NCBI GenBank assembly: GCA_002197995.1
Contig: NGZR01000007.1
Coordinates: forward strand, 1,384,399-1,448,398
DNA: 64,000 nt
Direction: 5' to 3'
Origin: Gaeumannomyces sp. JS-464
Lineage: Eukaryota; Ascomycota; Sordariomycetes; Magnaporthales; Magnaporthaceae
Shown: in pieces, positions 1 through 11,576 of the stretch
How positions within the stretch are numbered: position 1 is the first letter of the stretch
Layout of the letters: each line of letters starts with the position of its first letter
Position numbers and translations under genes: made by a program
Notes under the pieces: generated by a model
The model's input: the letters and a program-made list of their open reading frames with translations, nothing else
Databases searched by the model: none
What the model was told of the DNA's origin: nothing

Positions 1-1680
1 AGTTTAACATTATTTACGCTATTTTATCACTTTCGCGTAAACCAATTGGTTATAACACTTTAACGTTTGCCAATTTGCGCTTAATAATAAAGATTTAATT
101 ATTACGAAATATAGCTTTAACCGTTTACTTTTTGGATTTAATATTAACCTGATTTTAACATACTTTTTATTAAATAACGCGTTTAAAGCTAGTAAAAAAA
201 AGCGCGTTTCCGCTTTTTTAACCCATTTACGCGAAGGATTAAAACTCGCCATAATAGCCGCGGCATTTGCGTAATAATAACAAAAGTTTTAAACGAATAA
301 GTTCCGCCGCCCGGCCGAAAAATACAAAATAAGGGATAAAGTTTAGCTATTTTTCCGCAATATTAAAACAAACCGTTTTAATAAAAAGCTAAATTAAGTG
401 GCAAACAAATACGAAATAATCGCGGTTTTAACTTTTTTTACTATTATATTAAATGTGCTTAAAAGTATTTACCCTACTTTTTTACGTTAAACTAATCGAA
501 CGAGCAGCGAACGACCCGCTTTCGTTATAAATAAATACGAATATACGATTAAGCCCCGTTCTAATCCTATTACCGAAAAATAACGAACTTCGGAAAAAGT
601 AGTTCGTGGAAAAAATTTTAGCAATAAAAAACGCTAAAAAGCGGGGAAAAAGGCAAGTACTAATAAAATGGGTAAAATGGGATAAAACGGATTAAAACCT
701 ATTAGAAAATTTCGAAAACACAGCGGTAATGGTAAATTTCGAAACGCAATAAAAAAGCGCGCGCATTTAAAACGGTCCCGAACTGCGAAGCAAAAAAAAG
801 CAAACGGCGGCGTTACGTAAATAAAAAAGGCGCGTTACGAGTGCTTAATTATTTAAAGATAAGGAAAAGCCGAAAAGCGGGCGGGCGCGCACTATATAAA
901 AGCACGAAGCTAAAACGACCTTTAATTTAACTATAACCACGAACGATGCGATAAAAAGCAAAAAGCGCGCCGGCTTCGGAAATTTAGCGAAAAAAAAACA
1001 AAAACGAACGCCGAGGTTAAAACGCGCCGGCTTAAATACGAAAATAAAAAAAAGCCTTAGCACGATAAGTTATTACCATGTTTAAAACCCAACTTTAAAA
1101 AAAAACCTGCGCGCATAATACGGAGGGAAGGCGAAATTAAAACGCGTTTTTATCGCTAAAAAACTCCTCCTCCTCGAGCTTAAAAGGGAAACGGTAACAA
1201 CGGCGGCGGCGAAATAAGGCGAAGACGAAGCCGCAGTAAGCAAAAAACGAAAACTGTTAATTAGCACCCAGGAGAAAAGGCGGAGGAAAAACGGAAATAG
1301 TTAAAACGAAAGGTTAAAATCGAAACGATAACGAGCGAAAAAAAATTTCTGGCAAAGACGAAATCGCAAAAAGGATAAATAAATTACGCGAAGCAACCAA
1401 AGGCAAGCATAAAAAAGGAAAAAAAAAGCGAGGCAATTAAAAACCACGAAGCAATTAGGAAGCAAGCCGTCGCCACCGACAAAAAAGGAAGGAACGCCCG
1501 GGTTAAAACACGGAAGACCTAAGCACCTACCCAAAGGCCGACCCGGGGCTAAACACACTAATAACACCTTTTAACACGGCACGAGGCCTTTTAACAAAAG
1601 GGCCACCTATGCTAACGGAGCGCGCGAAAAACGGGAAAGGAACGAAACAACTAAAAAGGCGAGCCTGGAAAAGGCGGCTA
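1..1680 (+). mobile_element. RIP-mutated 3' part of a Ty3/gypsy chromovirus retrotransposon
   Basis: AT-rich DNA full of TAA/TTA with retained CpG, the pattern left by repeat-induced point mutation. Read on the plus strand with stops and a frameshift, 332-600 resembles the end of a gypsy integrase: an R-D-K-V start (family G-D-K-V), then F-R-N-I-K-T, then Y-E-I-I-A-V-L, then I-Y-P-T-F (family I-H-P-x-F). Positions 606-730 then read as a chromodomain (VEKILAIKN, later KWVKWDKTD, a stop, then NLLENFENT). Integrase followed by a chromodomain is the chromovirus order. No open frame survives. The part after about 740 is unassigned 3' sequence of the same composition. The element is cut by the left edge of the window. 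Confidence 0.75.
606..730 (+). pseudogene. Chromodomain remnant of gypsy integrase
   Basis: Decayed chromodomain at the C-terminus of the integrase. The visible pattern is V-E-K-I-L, a basic K/R-rich stretch, then K-W-V-K-W-D-x-T-D and N-F-E-N-T, matching the usual aromatic-cage core (Y/W-L-V-K-W-x-G-W followed by W-E-P-x-x-N). One codon where Trp is expected is a stop (TAA), and the frame differs by one base from the upstream integrase frame, so it is dead. In living chromoviruses this domain steers integration to marked histones. Confidence 0.6.
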
Positions 1681-1859
1681 TGTTATGGTTCCATGCTTTG
1701 GGCACGAAAGTAATAGCTTAGGGGTTACCCCTAAGCCAACTCGTATATATATAAAAACCATACAACCTTTCCTATAGCCTTTTTTTTCTTCCTCCTTATC
1801 TTTTAAAATACTATCATTTTAACCCTACTGGCGACCACCCAGTGGCCAGGTTTATTACA
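1681..1859 (+). repeat. LTR-like block (probable 3' LTR of the gypsy element)
   Basis: The block starts TGTTATGGTTCC and ends TTATTACA, so it has the TG...CA ends of a long terminal repeat. It contains a TATATATATAAAA promoter-like stretch near 1,745 followed by a pyrimidine-rich run. A purine-rich tract (GGAAAAGGCGG) directly precedes it and could be the polypurine tract. The chromodomain lies on its left, so it would be the 3' LTR. No convincing 5-bp target duplication is visible, and its right end abuts the truncated LINE copy, so that border may be disrupted. The internal TGGCGACC could alternatively be a primer-binding site, which would put the LTR end about 30 bp earlier. Confidence 0.5.
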
Positions 1860-4335
1860 TCGATTTCCGCTATTGCTAAAAAGGCGTTGGAAAAGGTGAA
1901 ATTTAAAACGCTTTCGTCGTTATGCGTAGGTTAGCCTAAGTCGGTAAATAAAAAAAGGTTATAAGTATTAACTTATTGGGCTATATTTTAACTTTTATTC
2001 CTATTACCCCTAGCCGGGTTCCACGCCGAAAACCTTGCGTTAAAATCCCCGGTTATAATGTATTTTGCCGTTAAGCGTTAACGTAGCAAAAAGTTTAACA
2101 AAGGTTCCGAAAAGTCCTTTAAAAGCCTATATACGTTAACGAAGGTGCACCTGGCAACGGTAAGCTAAAAGATATCCCGGGTGTTACTTACCAGCCGGTT
2201 TGCTACCGGCTGGAACCCCGGGTTTTTTCGCACGTAAGTTATCACTTTAGGTTTGGTTTGGTAGTCGTGCTAACTATTTATTAAAGTAAATAGCTCGTAT
2301 AACAAGTGGGTGCAAAGCATAAGCTTCCCTTTCCACGCGTTAAAAGGCTTTTGCATTAGCACCACGTCGATATTTTAGCTTTAAAATAGTTGGAGTAAAG
2401 TAGCCGCCGCTTCCTAATTACGTTAAACGTTCGCTTAAACGGCGGTTAAAGCACGGTAACGTTCGAGGCGAAGCCTTAAGCGCCGGGCCCTATTATTATG
2501 CGTTTGTTATATCCGGTTAGCTATTGGCATAAATAAAAGCGGCGTTGGTATATTAAGGGTTTTAGCTTTACGGACGTTAGCCGCCGGGTACGGCGGATGC
2601 GTTAGCGTTATCCAAAAGGTTTTCGATTATTTCGGTAACCTTTTTAAGCACGGGGGGGTTTAATTCCATATTCGCTAATACCTCGTATTAGTTATTAAAA
2701 TTAACCTTAAACCTTTTAACAAGGTGCTTTTCTTTGCCGGCCGTACAAGCTACGCTTTCGAAAACCGGCGAATTCGCCGGGCTTATTACGGCAGTGGTTG
2801 CGAAGGCGGTAGCGGCGGCGGCGGCAAGGGTAACGGAATAAACGGCGTTATCGGTATTAGCCGCAGGGTTAATATCGGCGGTAGCGGCCGTGGTAACGGT
2901 AGCGTTAACGGTGGTAACGGTGGTTACGGTAATGGTAGTAGCGGTCGTAAAATCCGCCGTTAAATTAGCGGTTGCGGCGGAATTGCCCGTAGTAGTTGCA
3001 GTTGCGAAAAGGGTGTTAACGGCGGCGGCGGGAGCAGCGGTAACGGCGGTAACGGCGGCTTTCGCCTTTTTTACCGCCGCCTGGTACATTTATGCGCTTA
3101 ATTTCCTAACCGCGCCTTTTTCTTTATAGGTTAAAAGCTTTAGCACTTCGTTTACTCGTACAAGCTTTATAAGGCAGTTCGGGTGGTTAACTGGGTACGG
3201 GCCTAAGCAGTTTGCGCATTGCGGGAAGCTATATACGGCGATGCGTGCCGGCCGTCGTTTACTTTGCCGCATTGCAGGCATTTTTCGGCCCGGGCACAAT
3301 TGCGGGCTACGTAAAAGCCGTAACAGCTAAAGGTATATTAAGTAACCGGCGGGTGTCGTTATTTGCGGCGAAAAAAGAACGTGATTTTTTAAAGCCTAAA
3401 TCCAGCCGCGTGCGTATAAAAAGATATAATCCATAATATACGCCTTTGGTAATTAGCGCCGGCCCCGGAAAATTTAACGTTTACTGGTTTTAGCTTTATT
3501 TAAGCTTTTATTTCCTCCTAAACCAGCTTTTTAATACCGGGACGCTTTATTTAAAGCCGTTCGTTAAGAACGTGAAGCATTCGGAATTACGTAGTTAAAC
3601 CAAATTTCGGGTTTTTTAATTTTTTCGGCGTTATATAAACGGCTTAATTCGGATCGATGCTGCAAAAGCCGGTTTTGGATATCGGCCGTTTTTGCTTTTA
3701 ATACAAACCTAATAAAGGTTTGGTAAGCTTTTAAAACGTCGGCTGTGGTAAACGGCAGGTTTTTGTTATCGGTAAAGGCTTTGCGGATGTTAAAACCCGT
3801 TTGTTAATTGGCCCAAGCCTATTTTTCTTCCGGGATTTTAACAAAAACCCGGAAGTTTAAGCGGGGCGCCCGGGGTGCCCGGGCGGCCTGGGGTGCACGG
3901 TTTCGTAAAGCTTATGCAGGTTGTTAAGGCTGTTAGCAAGCCGCCCGGGCTATTAACGCGTAAATAGTCGGGATTGGGCGCGTTAAATCGGGCGTGTCGT
4001 GTGTAAAAGCCTTAAAAGGGTTTCCTTCCCTTTAAGCCAGCGTCGGTAAGCCTAATAAAGCCTTTTTAACGAAATTAAGAAAGCAATTCTTTTAATTATC
4101 CGTTTCGGGTATAGCTTCCGCCAGGAAGGAGGCGATACCCGCGTCGAAAGATCGGGCCAGCGTGGCGCAAATTAAAACCGTTTAGTTTTTTTGCGGGTAA
4201 AGTTCGCGATAATGTTTGCCGCGGCCGCTGCGGCCGACCCGGGGGTCGGGCGCGTAACCCGTGTTAGGAGGGGTAGGAAAGGGAAAATGGTAAAGGGAAA
4301 AGGGCACTTGTGCTGGTGCTGCCGTCGTAGGTGCA
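1856..4335 (-). mobile_element. Tad1/I-type LINE copy, 5' half only, minus strand, RIP-degraded
   Basis: This segment is an inverted copy of the plus-strand LINE that begins at 4,665. Its 5' end is near 4,335, ORF1 runs leftwards, and the copy ends within the endonuclease domain at about 1,856. Recognisable parts on the minus strand are the ORF1 zinc-knuckle region around 3,100-3,300 (FPQCANCLGPYPVNHPNCL), the Ala/Thr/Val-rich ORF1 tail around 2,690-3,080, and the endonuclease motif GDFNARFSAWNP around 2,010-2,045. The copy keeps the 5' half and lacks reverse transcriptase, which is the opposite of the usual 5' truncation. It was therefore probably cut by a later rearrangement or insertion. 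Frames are broken and TpA-rich throughout. Confidence 0.8.
2688..3299 (-). pseudogene. LINE ORF1 (gag-like) remnant with zinc knuckle, minus strand
   Basis: C-terminal part of the RNA-binding ORF1 protein. Reading leftwards from 3,299, a Cys/His cluster (C-A-N-C, then H-P-N-C-L) aligns with the same cluster of the plus copy at 5,721-5,780, with only the conservative changes expected of an old copy. Next comes a low-complexity tail of Ala, Thr, Val and Asn, longer than in the plus copy (the GC-rich triplet repeats on the plus strand at 2,790-3,060). The tail length difference suggests slippage within the triplet repeats. Confidence 0.65.
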
Positions 4336-4664
4336 CCTTCCTCGAATTCACCAATTCTTGGCATTGCGCTGTTAATGCACACTGCCAAATTGCATACAAA
4401 TCCTTAACACCCGCCAATTAGCGACCCAACACCAATAACCACGCCCGCCAACGGCGCTGGCGATGGCAACATGCCGTTGCCAACAGCCCCCCCTTCGGCC
4501 AATAGGGTGGCGCGCGCCTCCTCGTCGGCCCAACGGCCCGGAGGAACGCGTCGCTGCCACCCGGGCCCCCCGCGCGTTAGCGCACCCGACTACGCCGTTC
4601 CCGTTGCGAAATTAGCAACACCCAACAGGGCCCGATCAGGGCCAGGAAGGTTCCCACGACGGCA
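4336..4664. repeat. Repeat X, inverted copy of 11,786-12,130, between two LINE 5' ends
   Basis: A GC-rich, little-RIPed segment lying between the 5' ends of the two head-to-head LINE copies. Its reverse complement matches 11,786-12,130 closely over nearly the whole length. Examples are the shared TTGGCATTGCGCTGTTA block, the GGCGGGCGTGGTTATTGGTG block (reverse sense) and the CGCGCGTTAGCGCACCC block. The main difference is a run of 6 C here against 35 G in the other copy. It could be host target DNA duplicated along with LINE insertions, or a non-coding piece of another element. No coding signal is seen. Confidence 0.6.
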
Positions 4665-4804
4665 GCACCGGCACAGGTGCCCCTCCCCCCCTCCCCCAAC
4701 GCCGGCGTACGCGCCCACTTGTCGGGTCGGCCGCGGCGGCCGCGGAGGAAATTATTGCGAGCTATAGCCGCAAACAACAACAAACGGCCCTAATTTGCGC
4801 CACG

Positions 4805-6160
4805 TTGGCCCGATTTATCGACGTTGGCATTGCTTCCCTTCCGGCGGAAGCGATCCCCGAAGCTAACGGCTGGAAAGATTGCTTTATCGACTACGCCAAA
4901 CAAGCCCTTTTCGGCCTACTTACGCCGGCCGAAAAGGAAAGAAGCTTATACGGGGCCCCGGAGCCCCCGCAACGCGCGCCCCCGGCCACCTACGCGTCGG
5001 TGGCCCGGGAGGGCCACTAACAACCCCAACACCCGCACAGGCTTTTCGGGGCCGTACGCCCTAAACTACCCGGGCACCCCGCTATTAACAGCTTTAAAGC
5101 CGACTTCCGGGTGTTCGTTAGGATCCCGGAAAAACGGCAGGCTTAAACTAACAAACGGGCTTTAGCATTCGCAAAGCCTTTGCCGACAAAAACCTGCCGT
5201 TTACGACGGCCGACGTCCCGGAAGCGTACCGATCTACCGGGTTCGTGTTAAAAGCAAAAACGGCCGATATCCAAAGCCGGCTTTTGCAGCACCGATCCGA
5301 ACTAGGCCGTTTATATAACGCCGAAAAGGATCGAAAAGCCCGAAATTTGGTACAATTACGTAATTTCCGGCTGCCTTACCTTTTTAACCAACGGCTTTGG
5401 ACAATGCGTCCCGGTATCGGATAAACTGGTTCGGGAGGAAGTGGAAGCCCAAACAGGGCATAAACCGGTAAACGTTAAGCCTTCCGGGGCCGGCGTTACT
5501 ACTAAGGCGTATATCGTGGATTATATCCTTTTATTCGCAAGTGGCCGGGTTTAGCTTTGGGGATCACTTTTTTTTACGCCGCGTATAACGACACCCGCCG
5601 GTTACCCAGCACACCCCTGGCTGCCACGGCTTTCCACGTGGCCCGTAACTGCGCCCGGGCCGATAAGTGCCTTCGGTGCGGGAAAATAAACGACGACCGG
5701 CACGTACAACCGTGTACGGCCCCCCCGCAATGCGCGAACTGCTCGGGCCCGTACCTAGCCGACCACCCGAACTGCCTTTATAAAGCTTGTACGGGTAAAC
5801 GAGTGCTAAAGCATTTAACCCGTGGGGAAAAAGGCGGTTAGGAAATTAGGCACAAGCGTACCGGGCGGCGGTAAAAAGGTGGAAGCCGCCGTTGCCGCCG
5901 CATGCCGCCACCGCTAACGCCCTTCTTGCAACCGCGGTTACTACGGACAATTCCGTTGTAACCGCTACCGCTAATGCTAATCCCGCGGCCGGTACCGGCA
6001 ACGCCGCTGCTTCCGTTACCCCGCCGCCGCCGCCGTTCCTGCCGCTGCTGCCACCGCTAACGCTGCCGAGGAAAGCCCGGCAAATGCGCCGGCCCCCGAG
6101 GGCGCGGCCCGTACGGCCGAAGGGAAAGGCACCCTGCCAAAAACTTAGGTTAGTTTTAAC
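4805..6160 (+). pseudogene. LINE ORF1 (gag-like) remnant
   Basis: Broken ORF1. An N-terminal stretch at 4,805-5,020 ends in ATYASVAREGH, with conceptual similarity to the minus copy. A zinc-knuckle region lies at 5,640-5,790: CARADKCLRCGK, later CANCSGPYLADHPNC. An Ala/Asn/Thr/Pro-rich tail follows at 5,890-6,120. ORF1 proteins of this clade coat the LINE RNA and act as chaperones during target-primed reverse transcription. Several frame changes separate the pieces, so no product is expected. Confidence 0.7.
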
Positions 6161-6599
6161 AACCAATACGAAGTACTGGCGGATATGGAACTGGACCTCC
6201 CCGAGCCCGAAAGGGCTATCGAAATAACCGGAAACCCCCGAAGGAAACCGACGGTACCGCCGGCCAACAACCTTAAAGCCAAAGCCCCTAATACATTAAC
6301 GCCGCTTTTACGTATGCCAGCAGCCAACCGGATATAACAAACGCATGGCAATAAAGCCCGGCGCCCGGGGCTTCGCCCCGAACGCCGTGCTTTAACCGCC
6401 GCAAGCGAACGTTCGACGTAGCTGGGAAGCGGGGGCTACTTTACTCCAACTATTTTGGAGTAAAATATCGACGTGGTGCTAATGCAGGAGCCCTTTAGCG
6501 CGTGGAAAGGGAAGCTTATGCTTTGCACCCACCCGTCGTACGAGCTATTTACCCCGGTGGATAGCTGGCACGACCACTAAACCAAACCCGGGTAATAAC

Positions 6600-7150
6600 T
6601 TACGTGCGGAAAACCCGGGGCTTCGGCCCGTAGCGGACCGGCCGGCAAGTAACACCCGGGACATCCTTTGGCTTACCGTCGCCGGGTGCACTTTGTTAAC
6701 GTATATAGCCTTTAGGGACCTTTCGGAACCCTCGTTAAACCTTTTGCTACGTTAGCGCCTAACGGCAAAATGCATTATAGCTGGGGACTTTAACGCAGGG
6801 TTCCCGGCGTGGGATCCGGTTAAAGTAATAGGAATAGGGGCCAGGATATAGCCTAATGGGCTAATACTTATAACCTTTTCCTACTTACCGACCCAGCTAA
6901 CCTACGCATAACGATGGGGGCGTTTTAATTTTACCTTTTCCAACGCCCTTTGGCAACAGCGGAAATCGACCCTTCGCTAGCAACCGATTCGGACCACCGC
7001 TCGATACGGATCGAAATTCCTAACCGCAATAACTCCGTTCCGGATGCCGGCGTATTACGCTACCAAACGATAAACTACCGTTTTTCGCAAACGCGGTAGC
7101 AACGGGGCCGGCAGTTTGCCGCCATTTATAAATCTATGCACGGCGATTAC
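6600..7150 (+). pseudogene. LINE ORF2 endonuclease domain remnant
   Basis: Exonuclease/endonuclease/phosphatase-type domain that nicks the target DNA for priming. IIAGDFNAGFPAWDP at about 6,774-6,818 contains the G-D-F-N catalytic motif. A later SNALW (about 6,940) and a serine/aspartate/histidine-rich block around 6,985-7,010 (which includes S-D-H after allowing a frame change) would be the end of the domain. Stops interrupt all frames. Confidence 0.65.
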
Positions 7151-7689
7151 TTGGATAAAGCGGCCGAGGCATTAATAAATTGCTAAAAAATGCGTTAATA
7201 GCTTTCGGCCGGGGGCCTAAAGCTAAAAGAAAAGGCCAACCCTAGTGGAACGAAAAGTGCGCCAACGCCAACGGGACCTTGCAAAAGCTGGCAAATGGGG
7301 GCCTTTTACGGCCGAAGCCCGTGGTTTAAAAGCAACGATCCGGGCGGTAAAAAACAGCATTGGGCCAGCGTGCTGGAGGAAGTGGATTTTCCAGCAGCGT
7401 TATACCGGCCGTAAAATGGCATAAACTTACACCGGCTATACGGCTCCCCCGTTAAATATCGACGGGAGGTGATAGTGCCCCGGGGATAAAGCGGAAGCAT
7501 TAGGCCGCAAAATCCTCCGTAGGTTTACAGCGGAGGACGACCTATAAAGGACCCGTTGCAGTAAAGGCCCCAAGGAACCGCACAACTCCCGTGGGACCCC
7601 CACGTCCCCCTGGAGGAATGCCGGAAATTTACCGTCGGTACGGCAAATACGGCCCCGGGCGTCGATTCCTAACGGTTAGGCTGCTTACA

Positions 7690-8640
7690 ACGGCATGGCC
7701 GGCAATAGGGGAGTACGTTAGGCTTTTTCGAAGCCTGCTTTAAGCCGGGCACCACCCGGGCCCTTCCGCACAGCGGAGGTGGTTATGCTAAAAAAGCGAA
7801 CAAATCGGATATAACGGACCCAAAATCCTACCGCCCGATAGCTTACTCCCGTGCTTAGGGAAGGGGTTAACGTTTGGTAGCTTCGCGGATGGCTCCCTCG
7901 CGTCAATACGGGCTAATAGCCCCGTAACACGCCGGGGCTACCCCGAAAAAGGCCGCTATCGATTTAACGGCATGCGTAGCCCACGAGGTGGAACGGGCCT
8001 TCCAAAAGCATAAATCCGCCGCCTCGTTACTATGGATGTATAAGGGGCCTTCGACGTGTACTTCCGCCGGAGGCTTTTACGAAGGCTCCTAAACCAAGGC
8101 TGGGATTAACGTTAGTACGATGGTGTTATCGTTTGCAGGAAATAGGGTGGTAAAAGTGCGTTTAAAACGCCACGGCACCCCCTTTTTCCCCGGACTGCGG
8201 GTTACCCCAAGGGTTACCGGCGTTACCGGTCCTATTTATGCTTTATATGGCCGAAATCCTACTAAAGCAAAAGCGGTTAGTACGGATACGCGGATATATA
8301 GGCATTTGCGTAACGGGTAGCACCCGAAGGAGTGCTCCCGTAAAGCAGGGGTTATGTAACGGAAATCCTACGTTAGGGTAAGGGCTAATAAGTTGCTTTC
8401 GACCCGGGGAAGTGCGAGCTTATGCATTTTTCCAGCGGAAAAACCCACAACCCCAGCGGTTACGGCGGAAAGCCTTACCATACAAAAGCTATAGGAGCTT
8501 TACGGTGGTTAGGGGTTTTTTTCGACCAAAGGCTTAACTTTAAAGCCCACGTCGATAACAAAGCCGCAAAAGCTTAAAGCGTTGCAAATTACCTCCGGAG
8601 GCTTACGAATTCGATAGGGGGATACCGGCACATTCGGTAC
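7690..8640 (+). pseudogene. LINE ORF2 reverse transcriptase domain remnant
   Basis: Reverse transcriptase palm motifs survive in pieces. The region at 8,120-8,320 contains FFPGLRVTPRVTGVTGPI, which corresponds to the family's G-L-P-Q-G-S-P-L-S-P-x-L motif after mutation. GYADI and a stop stand where the catalytic Y-A-D-D box is expected (about 8,282-8,297), so a catalytic Asp is lost. The thumb-side LRWLGVFFDQRLNFKAHV lies at about 8,498-8,550. Direct loss of the Y-A-D-D box makes this copy enzymatically dead regardless of frame. Confidence 0.75.
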
Positions 8641-9109
8641 ATAAAGCCGTTATAACGGTTATAATCCCTACGGCTTTATACGGGGCCGAATGTGGTATAA
8701 GGGCAAAACCAAACCACACTATAAGCCGGCACAATAGCAAATTATCCGCTAAAGCCATTTAATCGAACGGGTCGATAAAGCTTAAAAGCGTCCTCCGGGC
8801 AGTGGTACCAGCTTGGAAAACTATACCGACAAACGCTTTACATTACGAATCCGGCATCCCGGCGCCCAGCTTTTGAACAAGCCCGCTTCCGTTTTGCGGC
8901 CCGTATAAATACGGTTCCGGAAAACCACCCCTAGCCGCAGCGGCCAGGCCGGCTTTTAACGCCCGTGGGCCCAGGGCGGCTTCCCGCAAGCTTGCGACCT
9001 TTTTGCAAAGGACGGCCGAATTCCTCCGGCTTGCACTCGCCCGGCCTACCTCCCTTATAAATATACGGGGCTTACGGTGGCTATATAAGAAAAGCCTGCA
9101 GCCGCAAAA

Positions 9110-9660
9110 GCATTTATGGCGTGGCTTCGCACCCTCCCACTTACCGACGTTATAATATATAGCGACGGGTTTAAAGCAAAGACGGGGCAGTTGGATACGG
9201 CTGGGTAATATACCAAGCCGGCCAACGCAAACTTTCCGGGCACGGCCGGTTAGCGCATCCGGCGGAAGTATTCGACGGCGAAGCGGAAGGGGCCCGAATG
9301 GGCCTCCGTAAAGCCGTTTGGAGCTTCCGCAACTGCACTTTCCACTTGTGCCTTAACAACACCTCGGCGGCCAACGGCTGTTTAAGCACGGCCTAATAGT
9401 TTATAAGGGCTTTTAAAAAAATCCATTGCTTTATGGAAATAAACACCAGGTATACGTACGCTGGTCCCCGGGCCATATGGGAATCCCCGGAAACGAAAAG
9501 GCAAACGCCGAAGCAAAGTTGGGATCGGCCCTGCCAATACCCCAACATTTTAAACCAACGGTGGCCGGAGTAAAGGCTTTAGCCCGGAAAACAGCCCGGG
9601 ACGCCCGGAACGCATGGTTTAAAAAAACTTTCCGGATCGGTATAAGGCTATAAGCCTCCC
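9110..9660 (+). pseudogene. LINE ORF2 RNase H domain remnant
   Basis: An RNase H domain follows the reverse transcriptase. A YSDG-like start (about 9,158) is the first acidic motif. The closing motif WSPGHMGIPGNEKANAEAK at 9,465-9,520 matches W-x-P-G-H-x-G-I-x-G-N-E-x-A-D, with the final Asp of the family replaced by Asn (D to N, a G-to-A change that fits RIP). The presence of RNase H supports placement in the I/Tad1 side of the LINE tree rather than L1. Confidence 0.75.
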
Positions 9661-9693
9661 GCCGGTACCATAACACACGCCCGAAGCGTTGCA

Positions 9694-9990
9694 GTGCACC
9701 GGAAGGTACTGCAACGGCTAATAGCCGCACGCACCGGCCACGGGGATTTCGACTGGTACCACCGAAAGTTCCAGCACGAAGACGATAACCCGTGCCGTTG
9801 CGGGCGAAATAAGTCCCCTTCCCACCTTGTATTTTGCAGGCTGGCTAGGGCGGCAAAAAACAAATGGCCTATAGCGGACCCTCCCCCGGCTTTCGATAGG
9901 CCCGGATATTGGAAACGGCTTTTCCAAAAGCCCTTTCTTTTTGCTTCGTTCGTTAAAGCCACCAACTACTACATTATCGCCGGACGATAA
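9694..9990 (+). pseudogene. LINE ORF2 C-terminal Cys/His domain remnant
   Basis: An open stretch near the 3' end of the LINE reads LIAARTGHGDFDWYHRKF, then C-R-C-G-R-N-K-S-P-S-H-L-V-F-C. The C-x-C-G...H-L-x-x-C pattern is the usual zinc-binding tail of fungal Tad1-like ORF2 proteins. It is the least damaged part of the element, ending in IIAGR before a stop. It is not an independent gene. Confidence 0.7.
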
Positions 9991-10425
9991 CAACAAGGCC
10001 CAAAAAGCCTATACTTAACCTTTTCCTTTGTACTATTAGGATTACCAGTAGGCTCGTTAATCCCCCGCACTTTAGCCGGGCCCAGGGAGGTCCCGAAAAC
10101 CCCCTCCCCGTAAACCCGGCTTTACCCCTTTCCGGCATACCCGCCGGCCAACAGCATTACTACCACCCGCAGCGCTTTACAACGCCCCGGCGTATTTTTA
10201 CGCCCTATTGTCGATTGCCCGCTTATAACAAGGAGCGCCGGAATGCGGCCCGACCCCGTGTGCCTTCGGGTTTAATTTGTTAGCCGCTTAATAGCAGCAT
10301 ATAGCCTAGTGTTAAGCTTAGGTAGCGCTAGCACGTTATATGCCCCTTGGGAGGTAGGGATTGGTAAATCCCGATTTTACTAACGTTAAATATACTTTCT
10401 TTCTTTCTCTCGCCGTCGTGCACCT

Positions 10426-11344
10426 TCCCCCGAAAAATTCTTCCCAACGGACCTACTGTTAGTGGCCGTTAGGGAAGCCCGGCCATTTTTGGTACTGGTT
10501 CCACCAAAATAAGTCGGAAACGCTATGTGGGCGCTAACAAGCCAATTAGCTTTATTTTGCCCGCGTTCGCCGGCGTCCTTTTAACAACGACGATAACGAC
10601 GCAACTGGGCTAAAGGTGCAAAAAAAGTAGGCTGGCAAAGGTTCGGGGTGCCTATTGCCAACTAATGGGAAGGCCTGCACCCTTTACAACCCAGGGCGCG
10701 CTTCGCGCGCGCCGAAACCTTCGACAATTGGATTGCTCCAACCTCCGCGCATTACCAGGCTGACCGCCCTTTAACTTTTATCGCCTTCGCCTCGCGGGTA
10801 TACGACACGCGACGATACGATTTCGAAACGCACAAAAAGACTGCAGGCCGGCAAGCAGTTAAAACACATCGGACGAATAGCCGGCCCGGCCGCCGCCGTC
10901 CCCCGCCACACACGCGACCCTTTCGGTCGTACATATACGCGATTCCTCCTTCGACCGTATCCTAACGATACGCACGGCGCAAAATTGGCCTGCTTAAGCT
11001 TTTGTTTAAGCACGCACGCGCAAAATTGGCTTAACGCTCGCGCCTTTGTTTGTTATCACGCCGGGCTATATTAAAGTATAGGTGGCGTCGCACGCGCAAG
11101 ATCCTGCCGCGGCTTTATTTGCTAACGTGACCGTAAAGGCACGACCTGCACCACGTTAATAAACCGCGCAGCCTATTGTTTAATACGCGATATAAGGAGC
11201 ACGCCGGGCTGGGAATGGCACCAGCCCGGCCGCCAGCGTCCCCCGCCATCCTCGCGACTCCTCCTAAGTCGATTATACGCACCCACGATACCTATCGTCA
11301 ACAACGCGTTTAAACATATAAGGAGCGTACAGGGTTGGAATTAG
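10426..11344. repeat. Unidentified degenerate repeat region between LINE pieces
   Basis: RIP-like composition with no coding signal that I recognise. Two parts resemble each other as direct copies. The block around 10,878-10,915 (CCCGGCCGCCGCCGTCCCCC, then GCCACACACGCGAC) and the block around 11,225-11,262 (CCCGGCCGCCAGCGTCCCCC, then GCCATCCTCGCGAC) are followed by a GATTCCTCC/GACTCCTCC box and a CGATACG/CGATACC box. This would suit a decayed tandem duplication or two LTR-type ends. I cannot assign an element class. Confidence 0.35.
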
Positions 11345-11576
11345 GCCTTCCAGCACCCGAACTTTCTTTTTTGGCCGGGCTTAGGGGGGGCCCGAAGCCC
11401 CTTCCGCCCACACCCGGCTTTACACTTTCCCGGCACTTTGCCGGCCGACTGCTTTCCTTTACTACCAATAGCAGCGCTTACAGCGCCCCGGCGTTTATTC
11501 GCCCTTTTGCCGATTGCCCGCTCACTAACAAAGCGCCGGAATGCGGCCCAAAAACCGTGTGCCTTGGGTAGGCCTT

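Larger units (their letters stand above)
4665..10425 (+). mobile_element. Near full-length Tad1/I-type LINE retrotransposon, plus strand, RIP-inactivated
   Basis: About 5.8 kb with the order ORF1 (zinc knuckles), apurinic-type endonuclease, reverse transcriptase, RNase H and a C-terminal Cys-rich domain, which is the architecture of fungal Tad1/I-clade non-LTR elements. The best landmarks are GDFNAGFPAWDP (6,783 on), LRWLGVFFDQRLNF (about 8,500), GYAD followed by a stop (about 8,285), and WSPGHMGIPGNEKANAEAK (about 9,465). All frames are broken by stops and shifts, many of them TAA/TAG. The 3' end is set by similarity to the second 3' end at 11,345-11,785 and falls in a CTTTCTTTCTCTCGCCGTCGTG tail. 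No target-site duplication could be identified. Confidence 0.85.

Noticed and set aside
2724..3129. Gly- and Val-rich plus-strand frames
   Set aside because: They are the reverse side of the triplet-repeat tail of the minus-strand LINE ORF1.
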